64,000 nt of DNA, taken from assembly GCF_008704715.1 (NCBI RefSeq), contig NZ_CP023689.1:7130001-7194000 (forward strand). The letters are read 5' to 3'. Of this stretch, positions 17,505-25,972 are shown piece after piece. The position numbers were made by a program, and so were the translations under genes. The notes under the pieces are model-generated. The model had not been told where the DNA came from and made no database searches. It saw only the letters and a list, made by a program, of their open reading frames with translations. Source of the DNA: Streptomyces chartreusis (GTDB lineage Bacteria > Actinomycetota > Actinomycetes > Streptomycetales > Streptomycetaceae). How positions within the stretch are numbered: the stretch's first letter is position 1; each line of letters opens with the position of its first letter.

Positions 17505-17857
17505 GGTGGTGAAATCTCGCTTCCGATGTGAAGTTGCGATGGCCGAATAGTGTGGGTCGACCGGGCCCGACGGCCGACCCTAGTTCCGACCTGTGGGTGC
17601 GTTGGCAGCGGGGCCTTCCCCGGTACGGCGAACACTCGGGACGAGCCTACGCTCGTGTGAGCGTTCGCTCATTCCTACGGACGTTCACCTGTGAGTGGCG
17701 TCGCGGCCGTTTCCTGATCCTCGCGACCGGCGAGCGAGCCACACTCTGTCTGGTTCCGGCGAGCCGCTCGCTCGCCGTTTCGCATGATTTCCATGGATCC
17801 TCTGCCGATTCTTCGCAATCGGCCTGCAAGGGGACCTTCTGGGGGGAAGGAAAATCA
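17505..17857. promoter_or_regulatory. pepA / deacetylase divergent regulatory region
   Basis: This 353-bp stretch encodes nothing recognisable but holds three dyads: ACGAGC-CTAC-GCTCGT at 17641-17656, TGAGCG-TT-CGCTCA at 17658-17671, and an 11-bp perfect arm pair GGCGAGCGAGC / GCTCGCTCGCC at 17729-17739 and 17766-17776. The first two are adjacent with a 1-bp gap and are operator-sized; the TGAGCG-CGCTCA form is like TetR-type sites. The third would form a stem-loop in the deacetylase 5' leader. A GGGGGAAGG ribosome-binding site precedes ATG 17858. Confidence 0.6.
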
Positions 17858-19891
17858 ATGGCGCACACCGCGCACAGATGGAGAAACGCGGCAGCTGTCG
17901 CCGCGGCGGCCGGTCTGCTGACGCTGGGGCTCTCGGTGCCCGGCGCCGCGGCCGCCGAGGACCCGCGCATCGATCTCAGGGTCCTGGTCGTGGACAACGG
18001 CGACAGCTCCGTGAAGGCCATCACCGACCAGCTGAAGACCACCGGCATCCCGTACACCACCGTCGACCTGAACGCCTCGAACCGCCCGGCCATCACGTCG
18101 GCGTTCCTCAGCGACACCGTCAACGGCAGGCCCCGCGCCAAGTTCCAGGGCGTCGTATCGCCCAACGAGGCACCGTTCGGGGCGGGTTCCGCCGAGCAGG
18201 CGGCGCTGGAGAACTACGAGCGGACCTACGGCATCCCGCAGGTCGACGCCTACACCTGGGCCCACCCGGGCGTCGGCCTCGACTACACCACCGAGGGCGG
18301 TTGGGCCGGCTCCCTCGACGGGCACGAGGCGTCCGTGACCGCCGAGGGCCGGGCCGGCTCCTTCGGCTATCTCGACGGCGCCTTCGCCTTCGAGGACAAC
18401 GACCCGTCCGTGCCGGAGAGTTACGGCTACGCGGCCCGGCCCCGCGCCGGCTTCACCAGCTACGTCGACGTGCCCGTGCCCGGCGGCACCGGGCGCGGCA
18501 GCCTGGTCGGCGAGTACAGCCACGACGGGCGCCGCGAACTGGTCGTGACCTTCGCCTACAACCAGTACCAGCAGCAGTTCCGGCTCCTCGCCCGCGGCAT
18601 CGTCGAATGGCTGACCCAGGGCATCCACCTCGGCCAGGCGCGCAACTACTTCGCCGTGCACGTCGACGACGTCTTCGCGCCCGACGCCCGCTGGGACACC
18701 GAGCGCAACTGCACGCCCGGTGACATCGACTGCGTGGGCGGTGGCGGCGAGGAGGCCCCGCCCATCCGGATGACCGCCGCGGACGCGACGTACGCCGCCC
18801 AGTGGCAGCGCGATCACGGCTTCAAGCTGGACATGGTCTACAACGCCGGCTCCGGCGAGGAGTGGAAGACCGAGAACGGCGGCACCGACGCCCTCGCCGA
18901 CCGGCTGCTCGCCGACAAGGCGCAGTACCGCTGGATCAACCACACCTACACGCACCCGTTCCTCGGCTGCGTCCAGGACACCTCGACCGTGCCGTGGAGC
19001 TGCGCGAAGAACGCGAACGGCTCGACGCAGTACATGAGCCGCTCGGAGATCTCGGCGCAGATCAGGAACAATTACAACTGGGGCGTCAACAAGGGACTTC
19101 CGCTCGACCGCACGGAACTGGTCACCGGCGAGCACTCGGGTCTGAAGACCCTGCCGCAGCAGCCCGCCGACAACCCCAACCTGGCCGGTGCCCTCGCCGA
19201 CAACGGCGTCAAGTGGATCGCCTCGGACAACTCCCGTGAGCCCGCGCAGCGTTCGGTCGGCGCCGCGCTCACCGTGCCCCGGTACCCGATGAACGTGTAC
19301 TACAACACGGGCACCGAACAGGAGATGGCCGACGAGTACAACTGGATCTACACCTCGACGGCCGACGGCGGCAGCGGCATCTGCGAGAACAACCCCGCCT
19401 CCACCTGTCTGCCCGAGCCGCTGGACACCGCCACCGGCTACGACGACCACATCGTGCCGCAGGAGGCCCGCATCGCCCTCGGGCACGTGATCGGCAACGA
19501 CCCGCGTCCGCACTACGCCCACCAGTCCAACCTGGCCGAGGGCCGCATCCTGTACCCCGTCCTCGACCGGGTCCTCGCCGACTACCAGGCGCTGTTCGCC
19601 GCCGACACCCCTGTGGAGAACCTCGCGCAGGGCGCCATCGGCACCGAGCTCCAGCGCCGGGCCGCCTGGCAGAACGCGGTCGCGAACGGCTCCGTCACGG
19701 CGTACCGCATCGGCAGGACCGTGACCGTCAACGCGCCGTCCGGGACCCAGATCCCGGTGACCGCACCCGAGGGCACCGTCAAGCAACTCCTGCTCGGCAC
19801 CTCCGCGTTCGGGACCCCGTACGCCGGAAAGCGCTCGGCCTGGACCACGCCGGCGCTGCTGCAGTCAGCGGTGACGCTCAAGCTGCCCTGA
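17858..19891 (+). CDS. Secreted Agd3/CE18-like polysaccharide deacetylase
   Basis: The 677-residue protein has an N-terminal signal peptide (basic start, hydrophobic AAAVAAAAGLLTLGLSVPG, cleavage near AAAAED). A fungal-Agd3-like body follows, containing a NodB-type deacetylase core: metal and catalytic pair HVDD at residues 268-271 and NHTYTH at 361-366 (H-S/T-x-x-H). Agd3 enzymes N-deacetylate galactosaminogalactan, making it cationic and adherent; here the substrate should be the polymer made by the downstream PelF-like glycosyltransferase. It acts outside the cell. It is followed 147 bp later by pelF on the same strand, through a dispersed inverted repeat. The family call rests on motif layout and context, not on alignment. 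Confidence 0.75.
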   Translation: MAHTAHRWRNAAAVAAAAGLLTLGLSVPGAAAAEDPRIDLRVLVVDNGDSSVKAITDQLKTTGIPYTTVDLNASNRPAITSAFLSDTVNGRPRAKFQGVVSPNEAPFGAGSAEQAALENYERTYGIPQVDAYTWAHPGVGLDYTTEGGWAGSLDGHEASVTAEGRAGSFGYLDGAFAFEDNDPSVPESYGYAARPRAGFTSYVDVPVPGGTGRGSLVGEYSHDGRRELVVTFAYNQYQQQFRLLARGIVEWLTQGIHLGQARNYFAVHVDDVFAPDARWDTERNCTPGDIDCVGGGGEEAPPIRMTAADATYAAQWQRDHGFKLDMVYNAGSGEEWKTENGGTDALADRLLADKAQYRWINHTYTHPFLGCVQDTSTVPWSCAKNANGSTQYMSRSEISAQIRNNYNWGVNKGLPLDRTELVTGEHSGLKTLPQQPADNPNLAGALADNGVKWIASDNSREPAQRSVGAALTVPRYPMNVYYNTGTEQEMADEYNWIYTSTADGGSGICENNPASTCLPEPLDTATGYDDHIVPQEARIALGHVIGNDPRPHYAHQSNLAEGRILYPVLDRVLADYQALFAADTPVENLAQGAIGTELQRRAAWQNAVANGSVTAYRIGRTVTVNAPSGTQIPVTAPEGTVKQLLLGTSAFGTPYAGKRSAWTTPALLQSAVTLKLP

Positions 19892-19902
19892 GGGCGACGC
19901 CC

Positions 19903-20005
19903 CTGAAAGGGGCGCGGGACTGTATTCGATCCGCGGCTGCCGCCGCGTGGGCGCGACCTGCCCCCATGCGGCGGCAGCCCGGCTCCCGAGCGCAGTTCCC
20001 CGCAT
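19903..20005. repeat. dispersed inverted-repeat element (GCGCAGTTCCCCGC family)
   Basis: The start (GCCCCTGAAAGGGGCGCGGG) and the end (GAGCGCAGTTCCCCGC) are halves of the dispersed repeat. Between them lies a further long imperfect dyad, CGGCTGCCGCCGC near 19934 and GCGGCGGCAGCCCG near 19969. It occupies the space between the deacetylase stop and pelF and could act as a partial terminator. Confidence 0.6.
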
Positions 20006-20038
20006 ACCATCCGCATCACAGGGGGGAGCCGGGCTGCG

Positions 20039-21562
20039 ATGCGCCCTGGCCGTCACGTCACCATGCTCACCGAAGGCACCTATCCACATGTCCACGGCGG
20101 GGTCAGCACCTGGTGCGACCAGCTCGTCAAGGGCATGCCGGAGGTCGACTTCCACATCGTCTCGCTCACCGGGACCGGCCGCGAACCCGTCACCTGGGAG
20201 CTGCCGCCCAACGTCCACCGGCACACCTCCGTACCCACCTGGGGCCCACGTCCGGGCCGGAAACGAGCGCCGCGGGGCCGGGCCCGGCGCCGTTTCACCG
20301 ACGCCTACGAGCGGTTCCTGCTCTCCTTCCTCGACCCCGGGGCCGACGGAGAAGACTTCGGCGACGCACTGGACGAGCTGGCCGAACTCGCCCGCGACGG
20401 ACGCCTGTCGGCGGCGCTGCGCTCCGAGCCGGCGCTCAGGTCGCTGATGTGGATGTGGACGATGCCGCATCTGCCGACCGCGGCCGCCCGACCCACCGTG
20501 CACGACGCCCTGACCGCGACCGACCTGCTGGAACACGCCCTGCGCCCGCTCGGCATCCGGATCGCCGAGGACAGTGTCGTCCACGCCGTCAGCAGCGGCC
20601 TCGCCACCCTCCCGGCCCTCGCCGCCCGCCGGCTCGACGGCGTGCCCTTCCTCCTCACCGAGCACGGCATCTACCTGCGCGAGCGCTACCTCGGCTACCG
20701 CAGCGCCGCCCAGCGCTGGCCCGTGAAGGCGTTCATGCTCGGCTTCTACCGCGAGCTGAACTCGCACGGGTACCGCACGGCCGACCTGATCACCCCGTGC
20801 AACCGGTACAACCGCCGCTGGGAGGAGCGCGGCGGCGCCGACGCCGACCGGATCCGCACCGTCTACAACGGCGTCGACCCGCACGCCTTCCCGCACGCAG
20901 GACCCGAGCCGGACGTCCCCACCCTCACCTGGTGCGGCCGCGTCGACCCCATCAAGGACCTGGAGACCCTGCTGCGGGCCTACGCCATGGTCCGCGCCGA
21001 ACTCCCCGAGACCCGGCTGCGGCTGTTCGGCCCGGTCCCGCCCGGCGGCGAGGCCTACCGCACGAAACTGGAGAAGCTCGCCGCCGAACTCGGCGTGACG
21101 GACGGCCTGACCTTCGAGGGCCGCATCACCGAGGTCTGGCGCGCCTACGCCGCAGGCCACCTCGTCATGCTGTCCTCCATCTCCGAGGGCTTCCCGTTCT
21201 CCATCATCGAGGCCATGTCCTGCGGCCGTACGACCGTCTCAACGGACGTCGGGGGAGTGCGTGAGGCCGTCGGCGACACCGGCATCGTCGTCCCGCCGCG
21301 CGAGCCGGAGAAGATGGCCGCGGCCGCCCTGACCCTCCTCAAGGACGACGAACGGCGCCTGGAACTGGGCGAGTTGTCCCGCCAACGGGTCATCGACCGG
21401 TTCACGCTGCGCCGCTCCGTCGACAACTTCCGGGCCATCTACGAGGAGCTCGCCGGCAGCACCGAGGTGTACGAGCCCACGCTGGAGACGGTCGCCGACT
21501 GGACCGCCGAACTGCACGACCCCTGGTACGAGAAGGTCGCGACGGACGGAACCGACTGGTGA
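20039..21562 (+). CDS. pelF: PelF-like GT4 glycosyltransferase
   Basis: The 507-residue protein has an N-terminal DUF3492-type region typical of PelF (MLTEGTYPHVHGGVSTWCDQ, then EHGIYLRERYLGYRS) and a C-terminal GT4 domain with WCGRVDPIKDLETLLRAYA and ISEGFPFSIIEAMSCGRTTV, containing the E-x7-E nucleotide-sugar motif. PelF is the cytosolic polymerase of Pel, using UDP-N-acetylgalactosamine-type donors; the same domain forms the intracellular part of fungal Gtb3. No signal peptide or membrane helix is present. ATG 20039 has an AGGGGGGAG ribosome-binding site. The next gene overlaps its stop by 4 bp (GTGA), indicating translational coupling. Confidence 0.88.
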   Translation: MRPGRHVTMLTEGTYPHVHGGVSTWCDQLVKGMPEVDFHIVSLTGTGREPVTWELPPNVHRHTSVPTWGPRPGRKRAPRGRARRRFTDAYERFLLSFLDPGADGEDFGDALDELAELARDGRLSAALRSEPALRSLMWMWTMPHLPTAAARPTVHDALTATDLLEHALRPLGIRIAEDSVVHAVSSGLATLPALAARRLDGVPFLLTEHGIYLRERYLGYRSAAQRWPVKAFMLGFYRELNSHGYRTADLITPCNRYNRRWEERGGADADRIRTVYNGVDPHAFPHAGPEPDVPTLTWCGRVDPIKDLETLLRAYAMVRAELPETRLRLFGPVPPGGEAYRTKLEKLAAELGVTDGLTFEGRITEVWRAYAAGHLVMLSSISEGFPFSIIEAMSCGRTTVSTDVGGVREAVGDTGIVVPPREPEKMAAAALTLLKDDERRLELGELSRQRVIDRFTLRRSVDNFRAIYEELAGSTEVYEPTLETVADWTAELHDPWYEKVATDGTDW

Positions 21563-23019
21563 GCGGCAGCCTCTGGATGCCGCCGGGCTCCCGCCCCGAG
21601 ACCCTCCCGGTGGTCCCCCGCCAGCGCGCCGCACCTGGCTGGGCCCGCCCCGACCCCCTCGACGAACTCGCCGCCCGCCTCGACGACTTCACGGCAGCCG
21701 CCGTCCACCCGGACGAGATCGCCGCCCTGCTGGAGTCCGACGGCCTCTCGGACGACCAGATACGCGAGCGCTACGGCGTGAAGAACTCCTTCGCCCTAGC
21801 CGAGGAACTCTACGAACGGACCGAACGCCGCTACCCCGAGCCGGAGGACCCGCCCCACGACCCCTGGCGGGCGGGCCTGATCGGCTGCCTCCTACGGGGC
21901 CTGCTCTTCGCCCTGCCCGGCCTCGGCTACGTCCTCGGAGCCCCCCTGCTCGCGGGCCCCCGCGACGCCTCCGGCCTCCCACCGGCCACGCTCCCGCTGC
22001 TCGCGGGCGCCCTGGTCGGCTGGACCTGGAACCAGGGCCTGGCGCATCGGGCGTACGTCTGGCTGGGACTGGGCGACCGTGCTGCCGCCCGTCGGACCCT
22101 GCTCCTCGGCGCCCCGGCCGGCGCACTGCTCGGCACCCTGATCGCGCTGACCGTAGCGGGCACGTCCGGCACGACGGCCATCGCCTTCGCCGCCGGGCAG
22201 TCCTGCTACCTCGGCGCCGCCACCGTACTGCTGGTCATGGGCCGCGAACGCGCCCTGCTGGTGGCCCTGTTGCCGATGGCGGCGGGCGCGGTCCTGGCCT
22301 TGTCCGAGCCGGTGCCCGACACGGCAGGACTCGTGCTGCTGCCGGCCTCTCTCTTCGCGGTGGCGCTGCTCGCTCTGCATGAGGTCGCCCCCGCCGTACG
22401 CGCCCCGAAGGGGCTCGGGGTGCGACGGACAACGGGCCCCCGCCTCTCCGCCTCCCTCCCGTACGCCCTGTTCGGCCTGGCCACCGGCGTCCTCGTCCTC
22501 TGCACGGCCGTCGAGGACACACTGGCGGGCGAGCGGCACAGCGCCCTGGCACCCGCGGCCGTCGCCCTCACCCTCAGCATGGGCCCCGCCGAATGGCTCC
22601 TGTACCGCTTCCGCAGCGGCACCCTGACCGGCCTGCGCTCCACCAGCACCGCACGGGCGTTCCGACGGGCGACGATGCGCACGGCCGGACGATGCCTGGC
22701 GGCCTACCTCGCCGCCCTGCTCGGCCTCGTCCTGGCCACCTCGGCCGTCTGGCCCGGCACGCCACAGATCACCGGTGTCCGCCTCGCCGGCCTGCTCCTC
22801 CTCGGCGTGGTCCTGTGGACGGGCCTGCTGCTCCAGTCCTTCGGCGCGGTGCTCGGCACGGCCGCGATCTGCTGCACGGCGGCCCTCGCCCAGACGCTCG
22901 CGCTCCTCACCCACACCGGCAGCCCGCACTGGACCGCCCCGATCGTCCACGGAACGGCCGCACTGGCCCAGGCCACCCTCGTCTGCGTCCTCCTGGGAAG
23001 GGCGACCGCACACCGATGA
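21559..23019 (+). CDS. polytopic membrane protein, candidate polysaccharide export/synthase partner of PelF
   Basis: The 486-residue protein has a soluble N-terminal region of about 100 residues (including DEIAALLESDGLSDDQIRER, helical) and then roughly ten to twelve hydrophobic segments, for example LLRGLLFALPGLGYVLGAPL and LLLLGVVLWTGLLLQSFG. I recognise no defined family. Its 4-bp overlaps with pelF upstream and the Sph3-like gene downstream make it the obvious membrane component of this locus, analogous to PelG or to the membrane half of fungal Gtb3; that is inference from position and topology. The start is GTG 21559, overlapping the pelF stop. Confidence 0.8.
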   Translation: MSGSLWMPPGSRPETLPVVPRQRAAPGWARPDPLDELAARLDDFTAAAVHPDEIAALLESDGLSDDQIRERYGVKNSFALAEELYERTERRYPEPEDPPHDPWRAGLIGCLLRGLLFALPGLGYVLGAPLLAGPRDASGLPPATLPLLAGALVGWTWNQGLAHRAYVWLGLGDRAAARRTLLLGAPAGALLGTLIALTVAGTSGTTAIAFAAGQSCYLGAATVLLVMGRERALLVALLPMAAGAVLALSEPVPDTAGLVLLPASLFAVALLALHEVAPAVRAPKGLGVRRTTGPRLSASLPYALFGLATGVLVLCTAVEDTLAGERHSALAPAAVALTLSMGPAEWLLYRFRSGTLTGLRSTSTARAFRRATMRTAGRCLAAYLAALLGLVLATSAVWPGTPQITGVRLAGLLLLGVVLWTGLLLQSFGAVLGTAAICCTAALAQTLALLTHTGSPHWTAPIVHGTAALAQATLVCVLLGRATAHR

Positions 23020-23666
23020 CCGACCTGCTGATCCCCTATTACGAGCACCCGTCCGACCGCCCCGCCGAATGGGACGCGATCATCGCCGCCGCGCCCCGGC
23101 TCCACGGTGTCGTGCTGAACCCGGCCAGCGGCCCCGGCGACGCGCCCGACCCGGCGTTCGCCGAGGTCGCGGCCCGGCTGGCGAGCGCGGGCGTGCGGGT
23201 GCTCGGCTACGTCGACACCGACTACGGCCGCCGGCCGCACGCCGAGGTCGTCCGCGACATCGCCCGCCACCGCGACTGGTACCGGGCAGACGGCGTCTTC
23301 CTCGACCAAGTCGCCACGAGCCGCGCTGAGTTCGCGTACTACCAGCGGCTCGCGACGGCCGCGTGGGGTGCCGGCTGCGGCACGCTCGCCCTGAACCACG
23401 GCACGGAAGCGGACCCGGCGTACGCCAGGATCGCCGACCTCCTGGTCACCTTCGAGGGCCCGTACGCCTCGTACACCCGGCTCGTCCGGCGGCACCGGCG
23501 GCCCGCCACCGGAGCGCGGCTGTGCCACCTGGTCTACGGCGTCCCGCCCGGCGTCGACCTGACGGAGACGGCCCGGTCCCACGGCGCCTCGGTGCACTGC
23601 GCGGTCCCCGGCAGGGGCCGGCATCCCTGGGGCACGCTGCCGCACACCGTGGAACATCCGCCGTGA
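23016..23666 (+). CDS. Sph3/spherulation-specific family 4 (GH135-like) glycoside hydrolase
   Basis: The 216-residue protein has the spherulin-4 family layout: LLIPYYEHPSDRPAEWDAII at the start, GVVLNPASGPG, VLGYVDTDYGRRP, WYRADGVFLDQVA and LLVTFEGPY. The fungal relative Sph3 is an endo-alpha-1,4-N-acetylgalactosaminidase acting on galactosaminogalactan. The expected acidic pair at FLDE reads FLDQ here (Asp97-Gln98), while Glu147 in TFEGPY is kept, so activity could be altered. There is no signal peptide, unlike secreted relatives, suggesting a cytosolic or coupled role. ATGA overlap with the preceding gene. Convergent with cobS. Confidence 0.82.
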   Translation: MTDLLIPYYEHPSDRPAEWDAIIAAAPRLHGVVLNPASGPGDAPDPAFAEVAARLASAGVRVLGYVDTDYGRRPHAEVVRDIARHRDWYRADGVFLDQVATSRAEFAYYQRLATAAWGAGCGTLALNHGTEADPAYARIADLLVTFEGPYASYTRLVRRHRRPATGARLCHLVYGVPPGVDLTETARSHGASVHCAVPGRGRHPWGTLPHTVEHPP

Positions 23667-23710
23667 TCCGGCCCGGCCTCGCTCGGCCCGGCCACCGCAC
23701 GACGACCCGC

Positions 23711-24490
23711 TCAGCCCAGGGAGAGCACCACGAGCGCGGTCGTCGCCGCCGTCTCCGCGAGGCCGCCGAAGACATCGCCGGTGATGCCGCCGAAGCGGCG
23801 CGTGCAGTGCCGTAGGAGGAGTTCGGCGACGGCGAGTGCGGCGAGGACCGCGAGGGCGGTGCGGGCGAGGTCGTCCGTCCCGAGCAGTGCTCCCGCCGCG
23901 GCGGCGGCCCCGGTCACGGCCAGGGCGACGGCCACCGCACCCCGTACCGGGACGACGCCGGCCACCGCGGCCCCCAGCCCCTCCGGCCGGGCGGCGGGTA
24001 CGCCGGTCCGGGCGGCGAGGGTCAGGGCGAGGCGGGCGGCGACGGCCGCGACGACGGTGGCGAGGGCACCCCGGGCCCATGAGTCGTCGTACAGCCGCGA
24101 CAGCGCGGCCACCTGCGCGAGCAGCACGAACACGAGCGTGATGACGCCGAACGGCCCGATGTCCGACTGCTTCATGATCCGCAGGGCGTCCTCGGCGGGC
24201 TTGCCGCTGCCGAGCCCGTCGGCGGTGTCGGCGAGCCCGTCGAGATGCAGCCCACGGGTCAGCGCGGCGGGCACGGCGGCGGCCGCGACGGCGGCGAGGA
24301 GGGAGCCGGCGCCGAGGAACAGCAGCACCAGCGCGAGCAGGGCGGCACCGCAGCCGAGCACGACCCCCACCAGCGGGGCGCAGAGCATCCCGCCGCGTGC
24401 CGCCTCCCGGTCCCAGCGGCTCACCCTGACGGGGATCACGCTCAGGGTGCCGAAGGCGAAACGGAGACCGTGCAGGTGCGGCGGGGTCAT
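23711..24490 (-). CDS. cobS: Adenosylcobinamide-GDP ribazoletransferase
   Basis: The 259-residue integral membrane enzyme starts MTPPHLHGLRFAFGTLSVIP and contains the CobS signature LTRGLHLDGLADTADGLGSG, where the Asp residues bind Mg2+, followed by several hydrophobic helices and a C-terminal RFGGITGDVFGGLAETA motif. It joins adenosylcobinamide-GDP (made by CobU) to alpha-ribazole (from CobT product) in the last steps of cobalamin assembly at the membrane. ATG 24490 was selected because the conserved HGLRFAFGTLSVIPV segment begins there. The cob genes here are scattered on one strand with unrelated membrane genes between them. Confidence 0.93.
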   Translation of the reverse strand: MTPPHLHGLRFAFGTLSVIPVRVSRWDREAARGGMLCAPLVGVVLGCGAALLALVLLFLGAGSLLAAVAAAAVPAALTRGLHLDGLADTADGLGSGKPAEDALRIMKQSDIGPFGVITLVFVLLAQVAALSRLYDDSWARGALATVVAAVAARLALTLAARTGVPAARPEGLGAAVAGVVPVRGAVAVALAVTGAAAAAGALLGTDDLARTALAVLAALAVAELLLRHCTRRFGGITGDVFGGLAETAATTALVVLSLG

Positions 24491-24563
24491 GGACACGCCC
24501 GCAGGGTAGCCCGGACGTCGTTCCCACCAGGCAGCCCACCCCTGCCCGGCAGACACTGAGAGC

Positions 24564-25328
24564 ATGGGTGACTGGTGGCAGACCAACATCGTCGAACCGG
24601 GCAAGCTCCCGCTGCTCCTCGCCCTGACCGCGTTCGTGGTCACCTTCTTCGTCACCCGGCTCATCACCCGTCTCATCCGGGCGGGCAAGGGCCCCTTCCG
24701 CAACATCGAGACCGGCGCCGTCCACATCCACCACGTCGTCCCCGGAGTGGTCCTCACCGTCATCGGCGGCTTCTGCGCGGTCGCCGGCGGGCAGCGCGGC
24801 TTCGGCTCGGCGGCGGCCGCCGTGATCTTCGGGGTGGGCGCGGGTCTGGTCATGGACGAGTTCGCGCTGATCCTGCACCTCGACGACGTCTACTGGACCA
24901 AGGACGGCCGCAAGAGCGTCGAGGTGGTCGTGATCACCATCGCCCTGGTCGGCCTGCTCCTGATCGGCTACGCGCCGTTCGGGGTGAACGATCTCAACGA
25001 CAGCGAGATGCAGAACCGCGGGACAGTGCTCAGCACGATCGCCGTGAACTTCCTGATCGCCCTGATCGCCCTGTTCAAGGGCAAGCCCAAGATCGCGCTC
25101 TTCGGGGTGATCATCCCCTTCGTCGCGCTGTTCGGCGCGATCCGGCTGGCCCGTCCGACGTCCCCCTGGGCGAAACGCTTCTACCGCCGCCGGCCACGCG
25201 CCCGCGCCAAGGCGATGCTGCGCTCCTACCACCACGACCGGCGCTGGCTCGGTCCCAGCCGCAAGTTTCAGGACTGGATCGGCGGCGCCCCCGACGTGGA
25301 ACCGGCGCGTGCCCTGGAGCGCCGCTGA
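24564..25328 (+). CDS. integral membrane protein of unknown function
   Basis: The 254-residue protein has about six hydrophobic segments: LLLALTAFVVTFFVTRLITR, VVPGVVLTVIGGF, AAAAVIFGVGAGLV, VVVITIALVGLLLIGYA, LSTIAVNFLIALIAL and IALFGVIIPFVALFGAI. A notable HIHHVVPG motif and an acidic HLDDVYWTKDGRKS loop lie between helices. The C-terminal 60 residues are basic and cytosolic. I do not recognise the family. Its 3' end overlaps the convergent rhomboid-like gene by 61 bp. Confidence 0.8.
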   Translation: MGDWWQTNIVEPGKLPLLLALTAFVVTFFVTRLITRLIRAGKGPFRNIETGAVHIHHVVPGVVLTVIGGFCAVAGGQRGFGSAAAAVIFGVGAGLVMDEFALILHLDDVYWTKDGRKSVEVVVITIALVGLLLIGYAPFGVNDLNDSEMQNRGTVLSTIAVNFLIALIALFKGKPKIALFGVIIPFVALFGAIRLARPTSPWAKRFYRRRPRARAKAMLRSYHHDRRWLGPSRKFQDWIGGAPDVEPARALERR

Positions 25329-25972
25329 CGCACCGCCGACACCGCGCACAGCACCAGCACCGCCGTGACGGCCGCGACGTGCTCCTTCCCGGCGAGGTTC
25401 GGCTTCAGCGCGACCTCGGCGACCATCGCCGCGACCACCACACCGGCCGTGACGTACGCCCCGTACCGCCAGCCGAGGAACACGGCCAGCCCCACGACGG
25501 CCGCCGACGGCCCGGTGTCCACGACCCGCGCGTCCGAGGCGGGCAGCCCGAACGGGCTGTCCGGGCCGATCGCGATGGCCACGCGCGCGTACAGGGTGCC
25601 GGCGAGGGTCGCGACGTAGGCGATGACCAGCGTGCGCCACCGGCCCAGGCACATCTCGGCGATCCCGAACGCGATCAGGACCTGCGCCAGCGCACCCCAC
25701 ACCGGCAGGTCGAGCGCGGGCACGAACAGCGACAGCGGGGTCCGCAGGAGTGCCAGCCACAGAGGGTCCTCGGCACGTACGGCGCCGAGATCCTGGACGA
25801 TCCGGTAACCCCAGGACCGGTTCTGCACGACCTGAGTGACTCCGGTCAGACACACGACCCCGACGGTCATGGGCGCGGCCCGCCACCGCCGCTCCACCAC
25901 GGCCCCCCGTACGGCGAGGTACAGCGCCCCCCACTCGGCACGGGCCCAGCGACCGAGGGTGTCAACTGTCAC
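25268..25972 (-). CDS. rhomboid-like integral membrane protein
   Basis: The 234-residue protein has about six membrane segments. The C-terminal half shows VDTGPSAAVVGLAVFLGW and LAGKEHVAAVTAVLVL, resembling the rhomboid serine helix (GxSxxxxG, here GPSAAVVG) and the histidine helix, so a rhomboid-type fold is plausible, although protease activity is unproven. The GTG at 25972 has no ribosome-binding site but a TATGAT -10-like hexamer lies nine bases upstream, suggesting a leaderless mRNA. The 3' end runs 61 bp into the convergent membrane gene. The start codon is covered by a small palindrome. Confidence 0.72.
   Translation of the reverse strand: MTVDTLGRWARAEWGALYLAVRGAVVERRWRAAPMTVGVVCLTGVTQVVQNRSWGYRIVQDLGAVRAEDPLWLALLRTPLSLFVPALDLPVWGALAQVLIAFGIAEMCLGRWRTLVIAYVATLAGTLYARVAIAIGPDSPFGLPASDARVVDTGPSAAVVGLAVFLGWRYGAYVTAGVVVAAMVAEVALKPNLAGKEHVAAVTAVLVLCAVSAVRQRRSRARAGSTSGAPPIQS

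Noticed and set aside
22704..25934. A 1076-codon minus-strand open frame across the hydrolase, cobS and two membrane genes
   Set aside because: Low-complexity Arg/Gly translation; it conflicts with four well-supported genes.
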